Below are positions 21,236 through 32,705 of a stretch of DNA of 64,000 nt, piece by piece; position 1 is the stretch's first letter; every line of letters starts with the position of its first letter. This stretch comes from CAWJTV01 sp963845695 (GTDB lineage: Bacteria > Planctomycetota > Planctomycetia > Isosphaerales > Isosphaeraceae), in NCBI GenBank assembly GCA_963845695.1, contig CAWJTQ010000030.1, positions 94,729 through 158,728 on the forward strand. The letters run 5' to 3'. Under the pieces are notes generated by a model. The model was given only the letters and a program-made list of their open reading frames with translations, did not search any database and was not told the origin of the DNA. The position numbers and the translations under genes are program-made.

Positions 21236-23638
21236 TCAAGGCTTCGCCCCGCTGGGTTCGACGAGCTGGCGAAATTCCGGGCGATCGCGCAGGATCGCGA
21301 GGTCGGGGTCCTTCTTGGCGTGATCGCGGATGACAGGGTCGCGGAAAAAGCCGGCCTCGGCGGCGGCCTTCAGCCAGCGTAACGCGTTTGCGATGTGAGC
21401 TTCCCGCTTCGCTCGTTGATCGGACGCGATGCTCTGGTCGTTTCGGATCGCGCTGGCCGATCGGGAAAAGATGCAAGCCAGGTTGTAACAATCTTCGCCG
21501 ATGATACGGGGTGCCGGTGGGACGATCTCGGCTTGAACCAAGGCGCGGGCAAGGTCGTCGGAAGCGATCCGCTCGATCGCCAGTCGAACGCGATACGCGG
21601 CGGGAACAGGCGGGTTGGATAATTCGACGACGCGGGCCCAGTCTTCAGCCGACTCACGATGTTTTCCCAATACGCTGAATGAGTTCCCGCGATTACCGTG
21701 AAGTTTGAGGCACACCTCGCGAGCGACTGCATCATTCGGTTCGACGCGGAGGTACGACTCAACCCATTTCAACCCCTGGTCCGTACGAGCGATCGCCTCA
21801 TCATAATCGCCTCGATAGGTGCAGCATTCCGCCCCAATTCACCTAGATTCGGGCCAGGCTCACGTTGTTTCGCCGTTCAGCGGGGAAGGGCAGCATGAGT
21901 TTCTCAGCCATCCGAAACCGCGCCTCAGCCTCCGGAAGCCTGTTCATATTCCAGAGGGTAACTCCGTGGTTCATGAGCGTCTCGGCGTGCCGATAGGTCA
22001 AGTCGGGCAGTTTGGCGGGATCGAGCTGCTCGCGAATCTCGATCGCTTTTCGGTAGTGCTCCTCGGCATCGACAAGGTGGTTCCCTGCACGCAGGCGGGT
22101 CGCGTACGAGTCCTCGCAAGTGGCCACCAGTTCTTGGTGGGACAGATTGTCGGGCGTAGCCCGAGCGAGGATTTCGGCCAGGCGAACCGATTCCTGACTG
22201 GCCTCGGCGGCTTCGTCGAGGCGTCTCAAAGCTTCCAGGTAGACGCCGAGCCTGAGGAAGCATTCGACTTGAAGGCCCAGGTACTCGACGTTATCGGGAT
22301 GCTCGGACCGCAGGCTCTCGATGAGATCGAGAGCTTGGCGGACTAGCTGCTCGGCCTGAGCGGCATGTCCGGCCCCGTCTTGGACCGTGGAGAGTAGCCC
22401 GAACGCGCGTGCGGTATCGGCCCGGACGACCGGATCGTTCGAATCGTTCTGCTGGAGGATTCCATGATAGAAGGAGAGCGCATCCTCCATCTGGGCGCCG
22501 CCCAATTCCTTCAACCGAGGCGTGCCTGCGAACCGGGGGTCGTTGAGCCGAGCGAGCATTGCTTGAATGGCCGAGCGAGCCGACTGATAGCCGCGGCGGA
22601 CCTGGGCTGCCTTGGCCTCGGTTCGATTCACCTCGGCGCGGAGCTGAACGTTGTGCCAATCGACGAAGCCGATGAACACGGATGCGGCGATCAGCACCGT
22701 CGCCGCCGAGATCGTTTGCCAAGGATGACGCTTGGTCCAGTTCCAGGAACGAGGCAGTGCCCCGATACGCCGCGCCTGGATCGGCTCACCCCGCTGAAAT
22801 CGTCGCAAGTCATCAGCCAGGTCGATCGCGGTGGGATACCGCAGGCCCCGGGACTTCTCCAGGCATTTCAAGCAGATCGTCTCCAGATCGCGTGGGACGT
22901 CAGGCCGGAGCCGGCGCGGGGGTACAGCGTCAGTGGAGGTGAGCAGCTTGAGGGTCTCCATGGCCGACTGGCCCAGGAACGGCGGCCGGCCCGTCAACGC
23001 GTGGTACAGGATCGCCCCGAGGGCATAGATATCGGCGGCCGGGCCGACCTGTCTCGAATGACCTTCGGCCTGCTCGGGGGCCATGTAGTTCGGCGTACCG
23101 ATTGGCTGGCCGGTGATCGTGCGGCCACCCGAGTCGGCGTCGAGGAGCTTGGCCAGGCCGAAATCGCTGAGTTTGGGGACGCCGTCGGCGGTCAGGAGGA
23201 CGTTGCCGGGCTTCAAATCGCGGTGGACGACCCCGGCCCGGTGGGCCGCGTGCACGGCGCGGGCCAGGATCTCCAAGACTTCAGCCGCCTGGCGCGGGGC
23301 CATGGGTTTCTCGGCGAGCCGCTGAGCGAGGCTGCCCCCTTCGGCGAATTCGAGCGAGAGATAAGGGCGATTGTCGTGCTCGCCGATCGCGTGAATGGCG
23401 ATGATGTTGGGGTGACGCAGCCGGGCGACGGCGTGGGCCTCGGCCTGGAATCGGTCAAGTTGATCCGGCGTGGCGTACTGGCCCGCGGCCAGCGTCTTGA
23501 TCGCCACGATGCGGCCGAGGTTCTGGTCACGAGCCTTGTAGACGATGCCCATCCCGCCGCGGCCGAGCAAGGCGATGACCTCATAGCCGGTGATGGTTTC
23601 GTCGATTCGTCTTTCGAGCGCAGACCGAGTGCAAGCAT
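21236..23638 (-). CDS. Serine/threonine protein kinase with TPR-like C-terminal region, two frame breaks
   Basis: The kinase domain is complete: LLGRGGMGIVYKARD (P-loop), AIKTL (catalytic Lys), HRDLKPGNVLL (catalytic loop), DFGLAK, and NYMAPEQAEG. One membrane segment follows (ISAATVLIAASVFIGFVDW), then several TPR-like helical pairs to the C-terminus. This is the standard planctomycete kinase-sensor arrangement: cytoplasmic kinase, one membrane span, external TPRs. The ATG at 23638 is in a different frame from the P-loop; a frame break near 23598 in an AAACC run joins them. A second break near 21840 joins the C-terminal 178 residues. Joined length is about 800. It is divergent from the giant RHS gene with only 82 bases between the starts. 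Confidence 0.83.
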
Positions 23639-23720
23639 TGACGCACTTTCTCCTAACTGACCAGTGGCTACAGCAGATGCTGGGTGCGATTGCATTTTAT
23701 CAACACCGGGGGCCAGCACC

Positions 23721-26700
23721 ATGTCTCGGTTACGTTCCTCGCGGTTTCGACGTGGAAGGGTGTTCTCGGCCCGGCTCAATCGCCATCGTCCGGCGATCGA
23801 GTTCCTGGAGCCTCGCCGCCTCCTCTCCGAGGTCACCTGGACCGGCAAAGGGGACGGGACAAGCTGGACGGATGCCAGCAACTGGTCGGACGATGCGGTC
23901 CCGGGTCCGGCGACAACGTCACGATCAACCTCACTGGCAACCCCACTGTCCAGATCACCTCGGGGACGCAGTCGGTCCAGTCAGTAACCAGCACCGACCC
24001 GATCTCGATCAGCGGGGGATCGCTTTCGGTGGACGCCGACTCGACGCTTAGCGGCGGCTTGACCATGACCGGCGGGGCGCTGACGGCCAGTGGATCTGGG
24101 GTTTCGTTCACGGTCACGGGGACGACGACAGTCTCCGGGGCGAATCTCGACGCTCAAAACGGCGCGACGCTAAGCCTGGCCCAACTGGGCAGCTACAGCG
24201 GGGGCGTCGGATACACCGACACCCTCCAGGCCACCGGCTACAAGAGCACGCTGTCGCTGCCGGCGTTGGAGTCGATCACCGAGGATACGACCAACGGCAA
24301 CTCCTGGACCCAGATCCAGGCCCTGGCGGGAGCTATTGTGAGCTTGCCAGCGTTGCCCCAGATTAGCGGCGGTCCGGTGCTACTGGAGAGTGACGGGTCA
24401 GGGAGTCAGCTCAGTGTGCCGGTCCTGACCAGCTTCGAGGGACGTGTCGGGGACGGCCATGGTTCGACACTCCAGATCACCAACGGCGGAACCGTGGTCG
24501 ATGCTGATCTTGCCACCCTCAACGGCGTGAGTCTCATCGGAGACTCGACCGGCACATTCACCTTGTCGGCCAGCCTGGGACTCTCCATTGCCGGTGGAAC
24601 GAGCACCGTCCAGGTTGGAACCCTGGTTGATCAGGGCAATCTGAGCGTACAAACCGGCGCCACGCTGAACATCCAGGGCAGCTTATCGGTCAACGGCTCC
24701 GGCATCCTGACCACTGCGCCGGGAAGCACGATCGAGATCAGCGGCAACCTGCTCGGCACCACCCAGAATGCCGACGACTTCAATCCGCAGGGAACAGTTC
24801 AGTTCGACAGCGGAGCCGGCACGAGTAATCCGCCGCAGGAACTGGAAGCCATGTCGGCGGATCTTGGTGCCGTTCAGGTGGGATTCGTCAACAATTTCGC
24901 TTACGGGACGATCAGCCTGACTGGCGACACTTCGGTCGAGCTGGTGGACCAGTCGCACAACACGACCAGCAAGATTCCCGAGGCGGTTTACGCCAACGAG
25001 CTGATCGTTCCGAGCGGTGCCACACTGAACCTCAACAACCTGCACCTCTACGTCCGGGGCGACCAGATCGGCGGCACGATCGTGGGAGGAACCGTTAGCG
25101 TCGTCCCCACGGGCGGGTCGATCGCGCTCAATACGCCAACGCCCGGGACCCTGACACCCGCGGGCGCAAGCGACGAGTGGACGTTTTACGGCACCGCGGG
25201 GGAATCGATCACGGTCCAGCTCAATCCCGGCGGTGGCGGGACGAACCCGGCGGTTTCGCCTCTCTTGAACTGGGGTCAGGTCTCTCTCTTGAATGCGAGC
25301 GACAATTCGCTGGCGAGTGCCTCGAGCGCCAGCTCCGGAGCCATCGCATCGATCAGCGGCTTCGCGCTGCCGGCCAGCGGCACGTCTACGATCCAGGTTG
25401 AAGCGCCCCAGGCTGAAAGCTCCAGCACTGGCAACGACGTGCTCTCGGTCTTCAACGTCACGCCGAGTGTCAGCTCTTTGACCGTCAACCAGTCGTGCAC
25501 CGGCACCATCGTGAGTGCCTACGGTGCCGATCAGTATGACTTCACCGGGACCGCCGGCCAGCAGGTCGAGTTGAACGTAATCGGTTCGTCCGGCGGAGTC
25601 GAGTTCGACCTGACCGGTCCCGGCGGTTACACGGCGTTTACCAACCTTTCGACGACATCGAGCTTGATCACCCTGCCATCGACTGGCAGCTACGTTCTGA
25701 CCGCCCATGGGAACGGCGCGGCGGGCGGTTCTTACGCGTTCGAGCTGGAACAGACGTCGGTGACCAGCCTGACGCTGGGCACGCCTTACAGCGGCACCCT
25801 GGCCGGCAGCGGCCAGGCCCAGCTCTTCGCGGTGAGCGTGCCGGCCACGGAGGCGCTGGTCGTCACGCTCCACGACACCACGGCGACCGACATCAACCAG
25901 GTCTATGCCAAGCTCGGCTCACCGCCAACGCCGGCCGACTATACCTATGAGTTCGATGACGGCGTCGCGGCCAGCCAGCAGTTGCTGGTCCCCTCGGCGG
26001 CGCCGGGGACCTGGTACATCCTGGTTGATTCCGTGTCGGTGCCCGCGGCCAGCGCGTTTACGCTCACAGCCACAGGCAATCCGATCACCCTGACCACCGT
26101 GGCCCCGGATCAAGCGGCAACGGGCAGCACGGCTACGTTGACCCTGACCGGCTCGGGATTCAACGGCACGACCACGGTCGCGCTGGTGCCGATGGCCGGC
26201 TCAGCCTACAAGGCCAGCAGCGTGACGCTCGATACGTTCACGCAATTGTCGGCGACGTTCGACCTGCCTGGTGTGCCGCAGGCGCGTCTACTCGGTGGTG
26301 GTGGACAACCCCGGCGGCCAAAGCGCCGAGTTGGCGGCCGGCTTCAACGTCACCGCATCAGGCGAGGCTCATTTCGTCTCGCAACTGATCCTCCCTAGCG
26401 ACATGGGCCGGCACATCTCCTCGACCATCTACGTCGAGTATTCCAATACGGGGACCGTCGCCATGCCGGGTGGGCTGCTGGTGCTCTACGCGCCACCCGA
26501 GGTAGTCGACGGCCAAACGATCACCAATCTGCCTCTCATGACGCTCAACCCGGCACGGGTGGTGTCGGGCTACTGGACCTCCGCCCTTCCGGCCGGCTAC
26601 TCGAACTCCATCCAGATCCTGGCAACCGGCAAGGAAGTGCCGGGCATGCTCGAACCGGGCGAATCGATCACCGTCCCAGTTTACTACGCCGGCATGCAGC

Positions 26701-29700
26701 AGCCCTGGAGCTTCGCGGAGACGAGCTTCCAGTTCGCGTTGGACTACTATACGGTGCACGACACAACGTCTTTGGATTGGAGCAGCCTGCAAGAGAGCCT
26801 CCAACCGCCGGGGATCTCCACGACGGCCTGGGATGCCATCTCGAGCAGCCTCGCGACCCAGGTTGGAGGCACCTGGGGCGGCTACGTGACGATGCTGGAT
26901 CACGAGGCCACGTACCTCGGCCAGTTGGGCGAGTCCGTGACCGACGTCGGCGAGCTCTGGGCGTTCGCCATGATGCAAGCTGACGGCCTGACGCCCACGC
27001 CGGTGCTGGCCGGCGCCACGGACATCGACGTGGCCGTCCCAGGCCAGTTGTCCCTGGATTTCAGCCGGGCCTACCAGGAGCCCATCAGCGCGCGCGACGC
27101 GATCGGTCCGCTCGGCTACGGCTGGACCGACGACTGGCAGTATTCGTTGAGCGTCACCTCGGACGGCACCGTCACCGTGACCATGCCCGGGGGCGAAGAA
27201 CGGGTCTTCCAGCCCGACAGCCGCGGCAGCGATTACTTCGACCAGCCGGGCGACTACGGCATCCTCACCGAAGGCACCGGCGGCACGTTCACCCTGCAAG
27301 AGACCGATGGCGAGATCGAAGCCTTCAATGCCGACGGCACGCTCAACTACATCCAGGACACGGATGGCAACCGGATCACAGCCGGCTACACGGGCGGCGA
27401 ACCTCACCAGCCTCACTGACTCGTCGGGCGTTCCTTGACGATCGCCTACAACACGGCGGGCCTGATCGCGTCGGTAACCAGCTCCGACGGCCAGACGGTC
27501 GAGTACGCCTATGATTCGGGCGAGCACCTGACCTCCGTGACGAGCTACGACGGGGAGGTGACGCAGTACACCTACGTCGGCGGCTCGAACCTGGCGACGT
27601 CAGAACGCGCTGGCTTCCATCCAGAACCCGGACGGAACCTCGCAGAGCTTCTCGTACAACGCGGCCGGCCAGCTTTCCGGCACGTCCCAGACCGGCGGCG
27701 CCGAGCCGGTGACTTACAGCTACAACGCGGGCGAAGTGACGCTGACCGACGCGGCCGGGGATGCCAGTCAATACTTCTTCGACGAGAACGGCCTGCTGGT
27801 GAAGACCGTCGACCCGCTGGGAAACACCACGCTTCGCCACATATGACAGTAACTTCAACCTGACCAGCATCACCGGGCCCACAGGGCTGACCACATCGTA
27901 CACCTACGATGCCAATGGCAACCTGACGAGCAGCACGGACCCGCTCGGCCAGACGACGAGCTACACGTACACCGGCCCCGACAACCTCCTGGCGAGCGTG
28001 ACCGATGCCCAGGGCGATACGACTCAGTACGGCTACGATGCTAACGGCGACCTCGCCTCGACCGAATACCCGGACGATACGGTCGAGACCGCGACGTACG
28101 ACGCGCTCGGCGATCCCCTCTCGCTCACCGACCCCGACGGCGAGGTGACGAGCTACACGTACAACGCGGCCGGCCAGGTCGCCAGCGTGACGCTGGCCGG
28201 CGGGTCGACCATGACCTACTCCTACGATCCCCAGGGCAACCTGGTCTCGACAACCGACTCCTCCGGCACGACCACGCTCACCTACAACACGTCGGACGAG
28301 CTCACCGGCGTGGTGTATCCCGACGGGCTGTCTCTCCAATACACGTACAACGCTGGCGGCGAGCGCACCCAAATGGTCGAGCTGTCCGGATCCACGGTCA
28401 CCGAGACCGTGAACTACGCGTACAACTCGCTGGGCCAGTTGACCGGGCTGACCGACAGCAGCGGTAACCCGATCATCTCCTACACCTACAACACCATCGG
28501 CGAGCTGACCCGGGAGGACATGGGCGACGGCACGTACACGACCTACACCTACGATGCCGACGGCAACGTCCTGGACCTGGTGAACTACGCGGATAACGGC
28601 TCGGTCGATAGCAGCTTCGTCTACACCTACAACGCGCTGGGCGAAGAGACCAGCATGGCGACGGTCGACGGCACCTGGACTTATGGCTACGACAACGACG
28701 GCGAGTTGATCCAGGCGGACTTCGCCTCGACGAATTCCAGTATCCCGAGCCAGAACCTGACCTACGTCTACAACGCGGCCGGCGATCGGACGCAGACGAT
28801 CGTCAACGGCGTCACCAGCACCTACACGAGCAATAGCGTCAACGAATACACCACGGTCACCTCGCCCGACGGAACCACGACCTACACGTACAACGCCAAC
28901 GGCGAACTGGTCTCGGAGACGGACGCATCCGGAACGACAACCTACACGTACAACTCGCTGAATCAGCTCACTAGCGTCACGTCGCCGACTGATAGCTGGG
29001 TCTACGAGTACGACGCACTGGGGAATCTGGTCGCCACAATCCACAACGGCCAGACGACCGAGAACCTCGTCGATCCGACGGGGCTGGGAAACCTGGTCGG
29101 CCAGTACACCACCTCCGGTAGCCTGATCGCCGGCTATACCTACGGCCTGGGACTGGTCAGCCAGGTCACGCCCGATGCGCACAAACTACTACCAGTTCGA
29201 TGCTCTGGGTTCCACCGTGGGGCTGACCAACGCGAGCAGCGGATTGGTCGCAAGTGATAGCTATCTCCCCTTCGGCGGCTTGCTTGCTAGCACGGGGAGC
29301 GTTGCGAATCCGTTCACGTTTGTTGGGCAGCTCGGGGTGACGAGCGACGAGAGCGGCCTCTACAACATGGGGGCGCGGAGCTTCGACCCGACGACGGGGC
29401 AATTCGTGTCGAATGATCCGACTGGGCTCGCGGGTGGCGATACCAATCTTCGACGATACGTCCGAAACAACCCCGTCGATTTCCTGGATCCCAGTGGACT
29501 TGAGTCGAACGAGCACCGAACTCAGCGGGCTCTCGGCTGGCATTCCGCATGAGCTTGGCACTGCGAAACCCCAACCGACGACGGGCGGGGTCGAGGTGAA
29601 CACCGGGTCTTCCAGCGAGAAATCCTCGGTCAGTAACGCGGCTCTCGTGGCCTGGGAAAAGAGTGTCCTGGCCCACCCGGACACCCCCCGCGAGATCGCT

Positions 29701-31285
29701 AGCCCGACACCGCCGCCGGCAAAGATCGTCTGTAAACCGCTGTCGAAGTCCGACACCGGCTACGGCTTCTTCAGCGGCTCTCTTGGTAGCACGACGATGT
29801 GTCGCGGTAGCCGTAGCCGTGGTTCTGGTGGCGGAGGAGGGGGCGGTGCTCAAATCGTGGTGGCTTTTGACCCCAATGCCATGATCGGCCCAAACGGCTA
29901 CGGTCCCGGTATCTTTGTCTCGGGCTCGGCCCTGACGCTCTTCCCCTACCAGATCGACTTCGAGAACTCGCCCACGGCCACCGCGCCGGCCCAGGAAGTC
30001 GTGATCACTGACACGCTCGACTCCAACCTCAACCTGAACACGTTCCAGTTGACCGACATCGCGTTCGGCGACACGGTCCTGTCGATCCCGCCGGGCAACC
30101 AGGATTATCAGAACACGGTCTCGATGACCTACAACGGCGTGACGTTCGACGTCATCATCAGTGCCAGCCTGGACTACGCGACACGCACCTTGACCGTCAG
30201 GTTCCAGTCGATTGATCCCGAGACCCAGCTCCCGCCCAGCGTGCTGACTGGTTTCTTGCCCCCCGAGGACGGCACGGGCCGCGGCGAGGGCTATGTCGGC
30301 TTCATGATCTCGCCCAATGCGGGCCTGCCCACGGGCACGCAGATCCGCAACGTCGCCAACATCGTCTTCGACGGCAATCCGCCGATCGCCACCGACCTCG
30401 TCAACGACGACGATCCCAGCGAGGGGATCGATCCGACCAAGGAGGCCCCGATCACGATCGACAACACCGTGCCCACCAGCAGTGTCAATCCGCTGCCGGC
30501 CACGGAGAGCTCGACAAGCTTCACCGTGAGCTGGGCCGGAAGCGATGGCGACGGCTCCGGCATCGCCTATTACAACGTGTATGTCTCCGACGACGGAGGA
30601 GCCTACAATAACCTCACGATGGATACGACCGCGACCTCGACGACCTTCACCGGCAAGCCCGGCCACACCTACAGCTTCATCTGCATCGCGACGAGCAACG
30701 TCGGTCTCAACCAGCCGGCACCGGCTACAGCCCAGACGACGACCACGGTTAAGATCCCCACGCCCACGCCGACTCCGACCCCCACGCCGACGCCGACGCC
30801 GACGCCGACCCCAACCCCAACGCCCACACCCACTCCGACTCCGACCCCCACCCCCTCCCACGATCATCGGCGAGCAGGTCCTGTTCACCCGCAAGCTCAA
30901 CAAACGTGGCAAGCCGACGGGCAAGCCGGTGCTGACCGGGTTCGAGCTCGAGTTCAGCTCGGCGATGAACGCGGCCACGGCGGGGAACGCGAGCAACTAC
31001 CAGTTGGGTTGGGCCTCCACCAAGAAGGTCAAGAAGAAGGTCGTGACGATGCTCCATCCCGTCGCGTTCCGCGTGCAGTACAGCGATTCGAACGATTCGG
31101 TGAGCTTGCTGTTGAGCGGGAAAGAGGCATTCGCGAAAGGCGGGCAGATCACGGTGATCGCCGCGCCTCCGGATGGAGTGAGCAGCGCCACGGGCGTCTG
31201 GCTGGATGGGAACGATGAAGGGATCGCGGGCGACAACGGGGTATTCACGATCCTGCCCAAGGCGCGGGCGATTACGCGGCGGTAG
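23721..31285 (+). CDS. Giant LEPR-XLL surface protein with RHS/YD repeats and DUF7619-like tail, about eight frame breaks
   Basis: ATG at 23721 opens an Arg-rich leader ending in AIEFLEPRRLLS, a canonical LEPR-XLL motif of planctomycete exported proteins. The order is: beta-rich adhesin-like region with autotransporter-style repeats (about 23.9-26.3 kb), an RHS entry module (PGQLSLDFSRAYQEPIS to LGYGWTDDW), about 20 YD repeats (YDANGNLTS type, 27.4-29.1 kb), and an RHS core ending NNPVDFLDPSGL at about 29505. A Gly-rich linker follows, then a DUF7619-like domain (ATAPAQEVVITDTLDSN), a fibronectin type III-like domain, a Pro-Thr repeat and a C-terminal domain ending at 31285. Frame changes lie near 23.90, 26.28, 27.41, 27.60, 27.84, 29.18, 29.51 and 30.86 kb. 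Joined length is about 2,520 residues. It is probably cell-surface or secreted. Confidence 0.8.
30756..30857 (+). repeat. In-frame Pro-Thr hexanucleotide repeat
   Basis: About 17 tandem units close to CCGACG or CCCACG encode alternating Pro-Thr inside the giant RHS protein, a flexible, probably O-glycosylated or wall-spanning linker. A frame break follows immediately at the CCCCCACCCCC stretch, as expected for slippage or miscalling. Confidence 0.85.
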
Positions 31286-31817
31286 CGGCGCGCTCTTGAC
31301 AGGGAACTGTTGGGATTGGTCCTGACACCGAGGGCGTTTCACAGCAGGGCCCGGGGTCGCGCAGCGCACCCTGGGAAGGCGTCGTTGACTCGATCGTACC
31401 CCAACGGGGTTCTACACAATGGCCCTCGCCCTTGGCGTCTTGCGGCCAGGACCCGCGATGTCCTGTGGAACCCTTTCAGGGTTCAAAGGGTGTGCTGTGT
31501 TCGATACCCAGGGTGCGCTGCGCGACCCTGGGCTCTGCTGTGTATCCCCTTCGGGGAAATGAATTTACGCAGAAAGCGGTTCACCGCGGAGATCGGAATG
31601 CCGCGGCGAAACCACCCCAAGCCTCGACGTCCCGGGGCGGTTGCAGGATCCAACGATGATCATTGCAGTGGTCATGAGACCCGCGCCCGGCGCGGGAGAA
31701 CGACGGCCTCCACTCGCTCAATCCGGAATCGGGAATCGCTCTTGGGTTGTGGCGAGAGCCGGGTTAGAATTGAGGAGATTCGCATCGCATCCCTGATGAT
31801 CCGGAGAGGTTCGGCTG
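31286..31817. other. Intergenic region with inverted GC-rich repeats
   Basis: About 530 bases without a credible gene. It contains the inverted 32-base repeats at 31345-31376 and 31506-31537 and other short hairpins, such as AACCCTTTCAGGGTT near 31470 and CCCCTTCGGGG near 31550. Confidence 0.55.
31345..31537. repeat. Pair of inverted 32-base copies of a CCCAGGGTGCGC element
   Basis: The copy at 31345-31376 and the reverse complement of 31506-31537 agree at 29 of 32 bases. The common core is GGGTCGCGCAGCGCACCCTG, itself partly palindromic. It is typical of short interspersed repeats in planctomycete spacers. Confidence 0.75.
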
Positions 31818-32516
31818 ATGCCCGAACGCATGACAAAGATCACGAAAGCCCTGCCCCGTACCCTGGTCGAAGGTCAGAGGCTCGATCAGCCGACGTTCCA
31901 CGCGCTCTATGAGGCCATGCCGCCCGGAACCCGGGCCGAGTTGATCGATGGAGTGGTCTACATGCCTAGCCCCCTTGGCCTTGAGCACGGAGTCGCCCAT
32001 GTCCCAGTCATGGTTTGGCTTGACTATTACGCCGAACACGTCCCTGGTGTCGAGGTGATGGACAATGCTTCAACGATCCTTGGCTGGAGGGGCGAGCCGC
32101 AACCCGATGGACTACTCCGCATTCGGCCCGATTTCGGCGGTCGCACCTGGAATGAGGGCGGGTTCGTCCACGGGGGTCCCGAGCTCGTCGTCGAGGTTTC
32201 CAAGTCCAGCCGGTACGTCGATCTGGGGCCGAAGAAGGCCGACTATGAGCGTGCGGGTGTGCAGGAATACATCGTGCGTGCGATCGACCCGGACGAGATC
32301 TACTGGTTTGGCCAGGAACAGGGTGAGCTGGTTCAGCGTTCGATTGGAGCCGATGAGTTGCATCGCTCGACCGTCATTCCCGGTCTCTGGCTCGACCCCG
32401 TCGCGCTCCTGACGGGTGATCGGCGTCGCTTGCGTGCTGTGATCGATCTCGGCTGCGCCACGCTCGAGCACGCTGAGTTCGTCGCGCGGCTGGCCGCCGC
32501 CCAAGAGTCGTCTTGA
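31818..32516 (+). CDS. Uma2 family (DUF820) putative restriction endonuclease-like protein
   Basis: The protein is 232 residues, with ATG at 31818 after an AGAGG. The DUF820/Uma2 fold of the PD-(D/E)XK superfamily is recognised by RAELIDGVVYMPSP near residue 40, GLLRIRPDFGG, PELVVEVSKSS, and KKADYERAGVQEYIVRA. The expected catalytic residues are the Asp of RPDF, the Glu of VEVS and the Lys of KKADY. These proteins are abundant in planctomycetes and cyanobacteria. Nuclease activity is predicted from fold, and the biological role is unknown. No methyltransferase partner is nearby. Confidence 0.88.
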   Translation: MPERMTKITKALPRTLVEGQRLDQPTFHALYEAMPPGTRAELIDGVVYMPSPLGLEHGVAHVPVMVWLDYYAEHVPGVEVMDNASTILGWRGEPQPDGLLRIRPDFGGRTWNEGGFVHGGPELVVEVSKSSRYVDLGPKKADYERAGVQEYIVRAIDPDEIYWFGQEQGELVQRSIGADELHRSTVIPGLWLDPVALLTGDRRRLRAVIDLGCATLEHAEFVARLAAAQESS

Positions 32517-32537
32517 GGTAGCCCTCGGCGGCAACGG

Positions 32538-32575
32538 GATTCGAGATTCCGGATTCACGATTCGAGATTCCGGAT
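32538..32575. repeat. Two direct copies of a 17-base GATTC-rich unit
   Basis: GATTCGAGATTCCGGAT occurs at 32538 and 32559, 21 bases apart, just after the Uma2-family gene. A related GGAATCGGGAATC string lies near 31725 before the same gene. Confidence 0.6.
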
Positions 32576-32705
32576 CCCCGAGATTCCCAACGATGTGCGT
32601 ATGGCGCCGAGATGATACGCACGACGATTCCGGCTACCCCATGGGCTCGTGCGCCGGAGTCGATCATCGACCAGATTCGCTGGGAAGGCGACGTCGCAAT
32701 GCCCT

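Noticed and set aside
29505..29560. Short polymorphic toxin after the RHS DPSGL core
   Set aside because: Only about 15 residues precede a stop in that frame, and the neighbouring frame carries on with clear DUF7619-like coding sequence, so a frame break is more likely than a toxin tail.
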